A DNA stretch of 5,183 bases from Spirochaetota bacterium (GCA_029565815.1 JAKQNL010000074.1:1-5183); one strand, 5' to 3'; numbered from the stretch's first letter, positions 1 to 5,183 are shown. Notes: generated by a model not told the origin, from the sequence alone. Translations and numbers: made by a program.

Positions 1-333
1 GGGAACCTTGCCACCGTATTCGGAGCAAAGTAAACGAGCGCTGTCGCGAAGGCGCATTGCCCTGCTGTTGTAACCAAGCCCGCTCCATGCTTGGTACAGG
101 TCCGACAGGTTCGCATCCGCAAGGCTAGCTGCAGTGGGCCATTGTTCCATCCACTGGATATAAGGCTTTACAACCCGGGCGGTTTGCGTTTGCTGGAGCA
201 TCACTTCCGAGACCAGTATTGCCCAAGGGTCTTGTGTTTCTCGCCACGGGAAACTGCGGCCATGCAGACGATATCGCTCCAAAACCGCATGCCTAAACTC
301 AGATGCATCGGAATCTGGCACTGTTTTAGTCAT
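1..333 (-). CDS. mutY: MutY, adenine DNA glycosylase (N-terminal part, cut by window edge)
   Basis: MutY removes adenine mispaired with 8-oxoguanine or guanine, the last guard of the oxidised-guanine repair pathway. The 111 visible residues carry the family signature: FPWR (28-31), then SEVMLQQTQ (42-50), where Glu43 aligns with the catalytic glutamate and Gln48-Thr49 with residues at the lesion site, and WSGLGYNSRA (83-92), the helix that enters DNA at the 8-oxoG side. The helix-hairpin-helix, catalytic aspartate, [4Fe-4S] cysteines and C-terminal MutT-like domain lie outside the window. The ATG at 333-331 is the first possible start: an in-frame TAG lies four codons upstream with no start codon between. 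It begins 5 bases after the chemoreceptor stop and has no visible Shine-Dalgarno sequence, so translation probably depends on the upstream gene. Endonuclease III is a distant relative, but the SEVMLQQTQ motif favours MutY. Confidence 0.94.
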   Translation of the reverse strand, partial: MTKTVPDSDASEFRHAVLERYRLHGRSFPWRETQDPWAILVSEVMLQQTQTARVVKPYIQWMEQWPTAASLADANLSDLYQAWSGLGYNSRAMRLRDSARLLCSEYGGKVP

Positions 334-338
334 AGCAG

Positions 339-2546
339 CTAACTACTGATGCGCGCCGCAAGATCGTCGGCAGCTTTTCTGGCTCGGGAAGCAAGGGACG
401 TAAGCGCTTGAGCACGCTCTGAAAGCTCGCGGTCCCGAGCAGCTATCTCGCCAGCGGCCGCTCCAACATCTTCTGCTGACGAAGCAAGCTGGCTCATGCT
501 TATAGACACCCGAGAAGAGTAGTCATTTTGCCGCTTGCTTTCTTCTTGCATCTTTTTGGCCGAGTTGGCCAAAGACTGCGCCTGACTTGCAATGCCAGCA
601 CCTGCTCGTCTTTGCGTCTGGCTTCCAGCTGCAGCCAGACGCACTTGCGCTGCGGTACGGGCTGCTTCTTCTGACAAGCTCGATAATGTTTCCTTAACTC
701 GCTCTGATAGAACAGCGCCGCCTCCAACCGATAAGCCTATAGCCTTAACGATATCACCGATACGCGAAGCCTTGCCAGCACTCGCAGCGGCTAGCTTCTT
801 AATCTCCTGGGCTATAACACCGAATCCTTTTCCTGCGGCGCCTGCATGGGCGGCTTCTATGGATGCATTCATGGCAAGCATATTGGTTTGCTCGGCAAAA
901 TCGTTTACCGCATCTACTATGTCTTTTATCTCCACCGATGAAATTTTAACTTTTTGCATCGTGTTTACAAGCTCGTCGATATCCTTACGCGAGCCACTGG
1001 TTAAGCGGTCCAAACTGCTTGCAAACGTAGCGGCTCCTTCTATGCCCTGTCCGACAGCGTCAAACCCCTGGATAAGATTTTCAGTATCGCTTGCCGTAGA
1101 CTTAAGCAGCTTCGATTCTTCTTCCAATTCTACGCTTGCCGATTCCAGCGACGCAAGCAAACCTCCAATGGCATCGCTTGCCTGGCCGAGGCTTTCATTT
1201 TGTTTCTCTACCGATTGGCTTATCGCGAACGCGCTGGATGCGGAATTGCTTGCAGAGCTCGCAACAACAGAAACAGCATCCTCAAGCTCTCGTGCGATGG
1301 ATGAAGTTTCCACACTTAATTTTTCTGCACTAGACAGAAGAGTAGACAAACGGTCGCGTTGGATTATCGTTTGCTGCGTGCTTGCGTCCAACTGTTTCTG
1401 TGTCCGAGCTGCTCGGGCGGACATTGCAACAAAAACAGACAGGTTAAGAGCAAAAAATGTAAAACCTTGAAGCCACGCAAAAGGAGTCTTTCCTAACACC
1501 TGAAACACGATATCGTGTATTCCGAAGCCGACACCGAAAATCAAGCCAACCATGATGTACCATGCATCGCGATCTTTTCTTGCAGCTGCCTTAGATACAA
1601 TGACCGTCGCACAGATGATAATGACGAATACCGGCAGAAGACTTACGTTAAACAGCAGGTCAATTACCGAGTCATTTTTATAAAAAACAAAATACAAAGC
1701 GCCAAACACAAACAGCTGCAAAAACACCAAGGTGCGTACTAAGCGATACCGGGACGCATTAAAAAACTTCATAAAGAACAACATAAGAAAACCAACGGAT
1801 GCGCACAAGGAAGTTTTTCCAACGGCTCGCTGCAAAAGGGATCCGAACACATAATGCTCAGCACCAATATCATAAAAATATATAGCAATAAAAAGTAGGG
1901 ACATCGAGTAAAACAGACTGGATTTGTCATTGGGCCTAGACAAGAATTGCGCTATAAAGTAAGTCCCCATAAACAAGCACAATACAGCCATAATCGCATA
2001 TACACGTAAATTGAGCAGGTTTTGAAAATGGTTGACGGTATCTGCCCTTGCTTCGTTGACCAATGCGAATGCCGGCAGAAAAGACTCGGTGCCTGCATAG
2101 TATGCGCGCATAGCCATGTTAACTACCCCGTTTGCATAGAACGAGGACGGAATACGCATGGCAAGATTCTGCTGCGCCCGGGCAAAATAGGATGGAGGCA
2201 AGTGTCCTCGTACGCCGACTAAAACACCGTTCACGTATAACTCGAATGCGCAAACTGCTTTGCCTGTTTCAAACCACAGCGAACCGCTAGACAATGCAAC
2301 ATCCACCGGCACGGTCGCCCGCAGCCAAAAGTATGAACCACGAGGACCGTTTTTGATCTGCGCTGGTATGGAAATTTCCTCCCAGGCTGAATCATCAAAA
2401 TCAGGACTAGACCATGCAAGGTCATCGCCCGAACAATAGCGCCACAATGCGACATTTTGTGAGACACTGTCCGCTTTCTGTGCGGACAGGATACAAGGGA
2501 ACGTACACAACATAATCAGTAGCAAAATGGGCAACTTATCTCGCAT
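339..2546 (-). CDS. Membrane chemoreceptor: 7TM-DISM sensor fused to methyl-accepting chemotaxis signalling domain
   Basis: This 735-residue transmembrane receptor probably passes a periplasmic signal to CheA/CheW. Residues 1-22 look like a signal peptide, with likely cleavage after LSA. Residues 33-165 resemble the jelly-roll or GH2-like sugar-binding fold found in 7TM-DISM proteins (WRYCSGDD, PDFDDSAWEE, FELYVNG at 101-107). About seven hydrophobic helices follow at roughly 180-202, 210-227, 245-262, 270-288, 296-318, 329-350 and 358-377. The cytoplasmic part, 378-735, is a long Ala/Ser-rich coiled coil whose turn at 541-586 carries EQTNMLAMNASIEAA and GKGFGVIAQEIKKLA, the conserved MCP tip. 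There is no HAMP domain between membrane and coiled coil and no CheR-binding pentapeptide at the C-terminus (it ends ARISS). The start ATG has a GGAG site 5 bases upstream. The ligand is unknown; a carbohydrate is only a guess from the fold. mutY follows 5 bases downstream. Confidence 0.92.
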   Translation of the reverse strand: MRDKLPILLLIMLCTFPCILSAQKADSVSQNVALWRYCSGDDLAWSSPDFDDSAWEEISIPAQIKNGPRGSYFWLRATVPVDVALSSGSLWFETGKAVCAFELYVNGVLVGVRGHLPPSYFARAQQNLAMRIPSSFYANGVVNMAMRAYYAGTESFLPAFALVNEARADTVNHFQNLLNLRVYAIMAVLCLFMGTYFIAQFLSRPNDKSSLFYSMSLLFIAIYFYDIGAEHYVFGSLLQRAVGKTSLCASVGFLMLFFMKFFNASRYRLVRTLVFLQLFVFGALYFVFYKNDSVIDLLFNVSLLPVFVIIICATVIVSKAAARKDRDAWYIMVGLIFGVGFGIHDIVFQVLGKTPFAWLQGFTFFALNLSVFVAMSARAARTQKQLDASTQQTIIQRDRLSTLLSSAEKLSVETSSIARELEDAVSVVASSASNSASSAFAISQSVEKQNESLGQASDAIGGLLASLESASVELEEESKLLKSTASDTENLIQGFDAVGQGIEGAATFASSLDRLTSGSRKDIDELVNTMQKVKISSVEIKDIVDAVNDFAEQTNMLAMNASIEAAHAGAAGKGFGVIAQEIKKLAAASAGKASRIGDIVKAIGLSVGGGAVLSERVKETLSSLSEEAARTAAQVRLAAAGSQTQRRAGAGIASQAQSLANSAKKMQEESKRQNDYSSRVSISMSQLASSAEDVGAAAGEIAARDRELSERAQALTSLASRARKAADDLAARISS

Positions 2547-2550
2547 GGTG

Positions 2551-2555
2551 TCTCC
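2551..2555 (-). promoter_or_regulatory. Ribosome binding site of the chemoreceptor gene
   Basis: GGAGA on the minus strand; its GGAG core ends 5 bases before ATG 2546-2544. It supports this start, which also places a good signal peptide at the N-terminus. The surrounding 17 bases nearly repeat the nifU leader. Confidence 0.75.
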
Positions 2556-2588
2556 GCTTACTCGCTAATCCATAGAGAGGCTCTACAG

Positions 2589-2617
2589 ACTATAAACCGC
2601 TTCCACGCTGAGAGCAA
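2589..2617 (-). promoter_or_regulatory. Candidate sigma70-type promoter of the chemoreceptor-mutY unit
   Basis: The minus strand reads TTGCTC (2617-2612), a 17-base spacer, then TATAGT (2594-2589). The -10 matches consensus at 5 of 6 positions; the -35 keeps only TTG. It lies about 43 bases upstream of the chemoreceptor ATG, in the only intergenic space after the Fe-S operon terminator, so a promoter is expected here. The -35 overlaps the T-rich tail of that terminator. I saw no good flagellar sigma28-type pair. Confidence 0.45.
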
Positions 2618-2643
2618 GGAAAAGCCGGCTTCTAAGCCGGCTT
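2616..2643 (-). terminator. Rho-independent terminator of the Fe-S operon
   Basis: Two direct copies of the self-palindromic decamer AAGCCGGCTT (2634-2643 and 2622-2631), separated by two bases, fold into a 9-bp GC-rich stem with a 4-base loop. On the minus strand the stem runs into TTTTCCTT, an imperfect U tract. It begins 7 bases after the nifU stop codon. On the plus strand no T tract follows the hairpin, so it should act on minus-strand transcripts only. Confidence 0.8.
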
Positions 2644-2650
2644 AGCAGTA

Positions 2651-3256
2651 TTACTCGTCGCCAAAGATATGCACATACTCATGAAGGAGCACTTCGGCGT
2701 CTGCCTTGCATCCTCCGCACACGGTGCCTATCTTGGTTCTCTCCTGCAACGATGCCCAATCGCGCGCACCATGCTTTACCGCGTCCTCTATGTCACGGTC
2801 GCTTATATTCAAGCAGCTGCAAATAATCCGTGCGCCCTCGTTGCGGTACAAGCCCTCGCGGCCGGTTTTGGCAAGATAATCGTCTATTGCCGCACGCAAA
2901 GCCTTATCGCCCAGAACGGAGCAGTGGATTTTGTTGTCGGGCAAGCCTCCCAGGCGTTTTGCAATATCCTCTGGCTTTATGTTGTACGCATCGCGTATGT
3001 GTAAGCCTTTTATCACCTCGGAAAGCATGGAAGTGCTGGCTATCGCGCTTGCGCATCCGTAGGTCTTCCAGCGCACATCGACGATGATATCGTCCTTCAC
3101 CTTGATGAGGAACATCATCTGGTCGCCGCATTTTACGTTACCCACCATACCCGTTGCGTCCGCCTCAAACGAGTCGCCTGGGCTTGACACATTCTTAGGA
3201 TTCATAAAGTGGTCTTTGACCACATCGGAATACAGCCATGCAAAAGCGTCGCTCAT
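2651..3256 (-). CDS. nifU: NifU-like Fe-S cluster scaffold (IscU domain plus BFD-like [2Fe-2S] domain)
   Basis: This is the scaffold on which clusters are built from NifS sulphur before transfer to apo-proteins in the cytoplasm. The 201 residues hold two domains. Residues 8-130 are IscU-like, with cluster ligands Cys43 (in KCGD, with Asp45), Cys68 (YGCASAIAS) and Cys112 (KIHCSVLG, with Lys109 and His111). Residues 143-192 are a BFD-like permanent [2Fe-2S] domain with CxC at 146/148 and CxxC at 180/183. Full-length NifU of nitrogen fixers has a third, C-terminal Nfu domain of about 80-100 residues; it is absent here, and the natural TAA is followed at once by a terminator, so this is not a window artefact. 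The position matching the HscA-binding LPPVK of E. coli IscU reads LPDNK (105-109). It is the last gene of the operon, 21 bases after nifS. Nothing points to nitrogen fixation; a housekeeping role is likelier. Confidence 0.95.
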   Translation of the reverse strand: MSDAFAWLYSDVVKDHFMNPKNVSSPGDSFEADATGMVGNVKCGDQMMFLIKVKDDIIVDVRWKTYGCASAIASTSMLSEVIKGLHIRDAYNIKPEDIAKRLGGLPDNKIHCSVLGDKALRAAIDDYLAKTGREGLYRNEGARIICSCLNISDRDIEDAVKHGARDWASLQERTKIGTVCGGCKADAEVLLHEYVHIFGDE

Positions 3257-3261
3257 GGTAT

Positions 3262-3266
3262 CTCCT
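3262..3266 (-). promoter_or_regulatory. Ribosome binding site of nifU
   Basis: AGGAG on the minus strand, 5 bases before ATG 3256-3254, inside the 21-base nifS-nifU gap. It is a near-ideal site and fixes the nifU start. The gap has no room for a separate promoter. Confidence 0.8.
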
Positions 3267-3277
3267 CTTAGATTTCC

Positions 3278-4447
3278 TTAGGCTTCTATGGTGCTCATGG
3301 ACCTAAGGCGGGCTATTGCCTTTGGCAGCACATCCAGTACGTAGTCTATGTCCGCCTCGGTGGTGTCCCGCCCAAGGCTAAAGCGTATCGATCCGTGCGC
3401 AAGTTCCGGTCCAACGCCGGTTGCCATGAGCACGTGGCTTGGGTCCAGGCTTCCGGAAGCGCAGGCAGAGCCGGTTGAAACCCGAATGCCGGCAAGGTCC
3501 AGGTACAAAAGTATTGCTTCTCCTTCCGCCCCGGGAAAGGAAACATTCAGGGTATTGGGCAGCACATTGCTCGGGTGTCCGTTTACGCGTACCTTAGGAA
3601 TAGTAGCTATAATTCCATCACGCAATTTGCTGCGAAGCTGCAGCATGCGCGTTCCGTACAGCACCAGCTCAGATCGAGCAAGCCTTGCAGCTATGCCAAA
3701 TCCAAGTATACCTATATTGTTGTAAGTACCAGCTCGGAATCCGTGTTCCTGGTGGCCACCGCGTATGAGCGGCTCAAGCGGAGCGCCTTTTTTCAGGTAC
3801 AAAGCGCCAACTCCCTTTGGTCCGTACAGCTTATGGCAGCTCATGGTAAGGTAATCGACCTTCCATGCAAGCACATCAACATCTATCTTGCCAACCGCCT
3901 GGGTTGCATCGGTATGGAAGTAAGCGCCCTGTGCATGCGCGTATTCGGCCATAGCTGCAATGTCCTGGATGGTGCCTATTTCGTTGTTCGCGGCCATTAC
4001 GGAAACCAAAAGGGTATCCTGCCCAACAGCCGAACGGAATTCGTCCATGTTGACCATGCCGTATTCATCCACGCCCAGAAACGTAACCGGAAAGCCTTCT
4101 TCCTTGAGCCACAACGCGGCGTTAAGGACGCAAGGATGTTCTATAGCTGTTGTTACAATTCCTTTACGTCCACTTTTTCGACCCAGATGGAACATGATGG
4201 CAAAAACCGTGTTGTTCGACTCGCTGCCACCTGAGGTAAAAATGATGCGCTCCGGATCGCTGTGGATACCGACCAGGGCAGCTACCTGCGCCCTGGCTTC
4301 TTCTACCCTCGCCCGGGCGCGCCTACCAGCTTCGTGCATGCTGGATGCATTTGCGTATACGTCCAGATCCAGCTTCATAGCCTCTGCAACCTCTGGCCGT
4401 AAAGGCGTCGTTGCGTTGTAGTCTAGGTATACGTTCTTGTCGGGCAT
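3278..4447 (-). CDS. nifS: Cysteine desulfurase, NifS/IscS type (group I)
   Basis: A PLP enzyme that converts L-cysteine to alanine and carries the sulphur as a persulphide to the NifU scaffold. At 389 residues it is full length for the family. Visible motifs, in order: YLDYNATTPL (7-16), SGGSESNN (72-79), EHPC with His104 stacking on PLP, NNEIG with Asn155, HTDATQAVGK with Asp180 and Gln183, SCHKLYGPKG with the PLP-binding Lys206, the RAGT phosphate-site segment (238-241), and STGSACASGSLDPSHVL holding the persulphide Cys329. The long flexible loop around this cysteine marks group I (NifS/IscS) rather than SufS. It starts 4 bases after the Rrf2 stop; its AAGGA site (4455-4459) lies within the end of the regulator gene, so translation is probably coupled. 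By function iscS would suit equally well. All key residues are present. Confidence 0.97.
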   Translation of the reverse strand: MPDKNVYLDYNATTPLRPEVAEAMKLDLDVYANASSMHEAGRRARARVEEARAQVAALVGIHSDPERIIFTSGGSESNNTVFAIMFHLGRKSGRKGIVTTAIEHPCVLNAALWLKEEGFPVTFLGVDEYGMVNMDEFRSAVGQDTLLVSVMAANNEIGTIQDIAAMAEYAHAQGAYFHTDATQAVGKIDVDVLAWKVDYLTMSCHKLYGPKGVGALYLKKGAPLEPLIRGGHQEHGFRAGTYNNIGILGFGIAARLARSELVLYGTRMLQLRSKLRDGIIATIPKVRVNGHPSNVLPNTLNVSFPGAEGEAILLYLDLAGIRVSTGSACASGSLDPSHVLMATGVGPELAHGSIRFSLGRDTTEADIDYVLDVLPKAIARLRSMSTIEA

Positions 4448-4451
4448 AGAC

Positions 4452-4853
4452 TCATCCTTCCGTTATGTCTTTGAGCGTCCGGCCGCCCAGGTACGCATCA
4501 ATGGCTTCTTTAAGCCCTATCCAGAAAATTCGTGGCAAGCATGACATGCCCTGGGCGCAGGCTCCGGCTTTTTCAACACAGGACACCGGCTTTACCGAGC
4601 CGTCCATGGCTTCCACGATGCTGAGCATGCTGATAGCTTCGGGCTTGTCGGCCAGCCTAAAGCCTCCGTTTTTTCCGCGTTCTCCCAAAACCAAGCCAGA
4701 GCTTTTGAGCTGCGTTAGTATGCCTTCCAGGAATTTAGGAGGTATGGATTCCGATGCAGCTATCTCCGCAGATGGCACGCTTACACCCTGGTTTTTTGCC
4801 AGGTGGGCCATAGCTCGAATTGCGTACTGCGTCTTTGCTGAAACAGAAAACAT
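4452..4853 (-). CDS. Rrf2-family transcriptional regulator, IscR-like, probable Fe-S cluster sensor
   Basis: The 133-residue DNA-binding regulator has the Rrf2 winged helix at its N-terminus: VSAKTQYAIRAMAHLA (4-19), the recognition region SIPPKFLEGILTQLKSSGLV (36-55) and the wing GERGKNGGFRLA (57-68). A dimerisation helix and Fe-S segment follow, with Cys92, Cys99 and Cys105 spaced CX6CX5C. E. coli IscR has CX5CX5C plus His107; here the matching position is Arg108 (CLPR against CLTH). As first gene of an operon with nifS and nifU, it most likely represses that operon when clusters are plentiful. The ATG at 4853-4851 is preferred over a TTG four codons upstream, because the TTG overlaps both the GAGGG ribosome site and the operator and lies too near the predicted transcript start. 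A cysteine-metabolism role like CymR is less likely given the three cysteines. Confidence 0.94.
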   Translation of the reverse strand: MFSVSAKTQYAIRAMAHLAKNQGVSVPSAEIAASESIPPKFLEGILTQLKSSGLVLGERGKNGGFRLADKPEAISMLSIVEAMDGSVKPVSCVEKAGACAQGMSCLPRIFWIGLKEAIDAYLGGRTLKDITEG

Positions 4854-4858
4854 GAATA

Positions 4859-4863
4859 CCCTC
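4859..4863 (-). promoter_or_regulatory. Ribosome binding site that decides the Rrf2 start
   Basis: GAGGG on the minus strand, 5 bases before ATG 4853-4851. The first G is also the third base of the alternative TTG start (4865-4863), which therefore cannot use this site; nothing purine-rich lies at the right distance upstream of the TTG. Confidence 0.75.
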
Positions 4864-4864
4864 A

Positions 4865-4887
4865 ATTCCTATAGACTTGATAGGAAT
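4865..4887 (-). promoter_or_regulatory. Probable Rrf2 operator (autoregulatory inverted repeat)
   Basis: A perfect inverted repeat, ATTCCTAT, 7 bases, ATAGGAAT (8-bp arms, 23 bp in all). Its upstream arm shares three bases with the -10 hexamer and the rest covers the predicted transcription start and early leader. A bound dimer would block the promoter. Rrf2 regulators bind dyads of about this size and IscR autorepresses from its own promoter; that this protein binds here is inferred from position and symmetry. Confidence 0.72.
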
Positions 4888-4914
4888 ATACAAAACGATA
4901 GACGCTTGTGTCAA
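4885..4914 (-). promoter_or_regulatory. Strong sigma70-type promoter of the Rrf2-nifS-nifU operon
   Basis: The minus strand carries a perfect -35 TTGACA (4914-4909), an 18-base spacer and TATATT (4890-4885, 5 of 6 to consensus). The predicted start falls near 4878, giving a leader of about 25 bases before the Rrf2 ATG. The only other gaps in the operon are 4 and 21 bases, so this promoter probably drives all three genes. Confidence 0.78.
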
Positions 4915-4935
4915 GCACGATGAGGAGATTGTAAG

Positions 4936-5183
4936 CTAGTGACGGGTTTTGTACGCTGCACCTACGAGCACAGCCACGGCGGTAACCAGGTACGGAAGAG
5001 AGGCTAAAAGGTCCGCAGGCATTCTAGGTAGTGCCTGGGCTTGGTTTGCAAGGGAAGACAACAAGGCAAAGGCAAGCGAAGCGATTATGGTTCCAAAAAG
5101 CCGTTTGCCGCCCAGGTAGACGGCAACGAGAGCTATCCAGCCCCTGCCGGAACTGATGTAAGGAATCCATGCGCCTACCGAAG
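4936..5183 (-). CDS. ABC transporter inner-membrane permease, BMP/nucleoside (YufQ/NupQ-like) type, C-terminal fragment
   Basis: Only the last 81 codons and the TAG stop (4938-4936) are inside the window; the rest lies beyond the right edge. The fragment shows the conserved cytoplasmic loop and following helix of this permease family (SSGRGWIALVAVYLGGKRL, residues 10-28 of the fragment), an LFGTIIASLAFALLSSLANQ helix, and a last membrane helix, LPYLVTAVAVLVGAAYK, before a short basic tail. Family members pair with a second permease, an ATPase and a BMP-type lipoprotein, importing nucleosides or related solutes; spirochaetes carry such systems with PnrA/TmpC. Partner genes would be expected upstream, outside the window. 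It is too short to name the substrate, and an RbsC-like sugar permease is possible. There is no clear terminator between its stop and the Rrf2 promoter, so some read-through into the Fe-S operon is possible. Confidence 0.85.
   Translation of the reverse strand, partial: SVGAWIPYISSGRGWIALVAVYLGGKRLFGTIIASLAFALLSSLANQAQALPRMPADLLASLPYLVTAVAVLVGAAYKTRH

Noticed and set aside
91..342. Plus-strand 83-codon open frame at the left end
   Set aside because: The minus strand encodes the conserved MutY N-terminus over the same bases.
592..1470. Plus-strand 292-codon open frame inside the chemoreceptor gene
   Set aside because: It lies wholly antisense to the well-supported MCP coiled coil. Its Ala/Ser-rich translation is what the reverse complement of that repetitive coding sequence gives, with no family motif and no ribosome site seen.
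2475..2510. Possible lipoprotein signal in the chemoreceptor (Cys14 or Cys18)
   Set aside because: The residues before these cysteines are Leu and Pro, not the small residue needed at -1, while a normal signal-peptidase I site (LSA) follows. A polytopic receptor also has no need of a lipid anchor.
3575..4421. Plus-strand open frames of 219 and 153 codons antisense to nifS
   Set aside because: The minus strand here encodes a complete cysteine desulfurase with every catalytic residue; the antisense frames show no recognisable domains.
2651..4447. Nitrogen-fixation gene cluster
   Set aside because: nifS and nifU names reflect family, not role: no nifHDK or other nif genes are present, the scaffold lacks the third NifU domain, and the IscR-like regulator points to housekeeping Fe-S assembly.
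4854..4865. TTG start extending the Rrf2 protein by four residues
   Set aside because: The TTG overlaps the GAGGG ribosome site and the operator, and lies only about 13 bases from the predicted transcript start. Rrf2 proteins typically begin a few residues before the SAKTQYA segment, as the ATG gives.
4902..4918. Small hairpin GCTTG-ACA-CAAGC after the permease gene as a terminator
   Set aside because: The strict stem is only 5 bp, the loop 3 bases, and the nearest T run (four T) is about 8 bases further on. It coincides with the -35 of the Rrf2 promoter, which explains the sequence better.
4465..4923. Plus-strand 152-codon open frame antisense to the Rrf2 gene
   Set aside because: It overlaps the regulator and its promoter entirely and has no motif of its own.

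Overview
The window reads as an ordinary chromosomal stretch from a spirochaete, probably Treponema-like. This is an inference from three things: a 7TM-DISM sensor fused directly to a chemotaxis signalling domain, a NifS/NifU-type iron-sulphur operon under an Rrf2 regulator, and a BMP/nucleoside-type ABC permease next door. No 16S or other taxonomic marker is present. Base composition looks close to half G+C, and nothing suggests a mobile element, phage, CRISPR array or RNA gene. Every supported gene lies on the minus strand, so transcription runs from high to low coordinates.

In transcription order, the window opens with the last 81 codons of an ABC transporter permease (4936-5183). After an 82-base gap carrying a strong sigma70-type promoter (TTGACA, 18 bp, TATATT) and a perfect 8+7+8 inverted repeat over its -10 end, a three-gene Fe-S operon follows. 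It encodes an IscR-like Rrf2 regulator (4452-4853, starting at an internal ATG rather than the longer TTG), a cysteine desulfurase NifS/IscS (3278-4447) and a two-domain NifU scaffold (2651-3256). Gaps within the operon are 4 and 21 bases. A hairpin made of two copies of the self-palindrome AAGCCGGCTT ends it.

A second transcription unit begins just past that hairpin. A 735-residue membrane receptor (339-2546) has a signal peptide, a jelly-roll-like periplasmic domain, seven membrane helices and a methyl-accepting chemotaxis signalling hairpin. Five bases after its stop begins the N-terminal 111 residues of the adenine DNA glycosylase MutY (1-333), cut by the window edge.

How the parts fit: NifS releases sulphur from cysteine and NifU assembles clusters on its scaffold. 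The Rrf2 protein probably senses cluster supply and represses its own operon through the inverted repeat. The receptor and MutY are functionally unrelated to each other and probably just share a transcript. I found no clearly undescribed system. The most worthwhile points are the altered cluster ligands of the regulator with its well-defined operator, the reduced scaffold and operon, and the chemoreceptor-mutY coupling.
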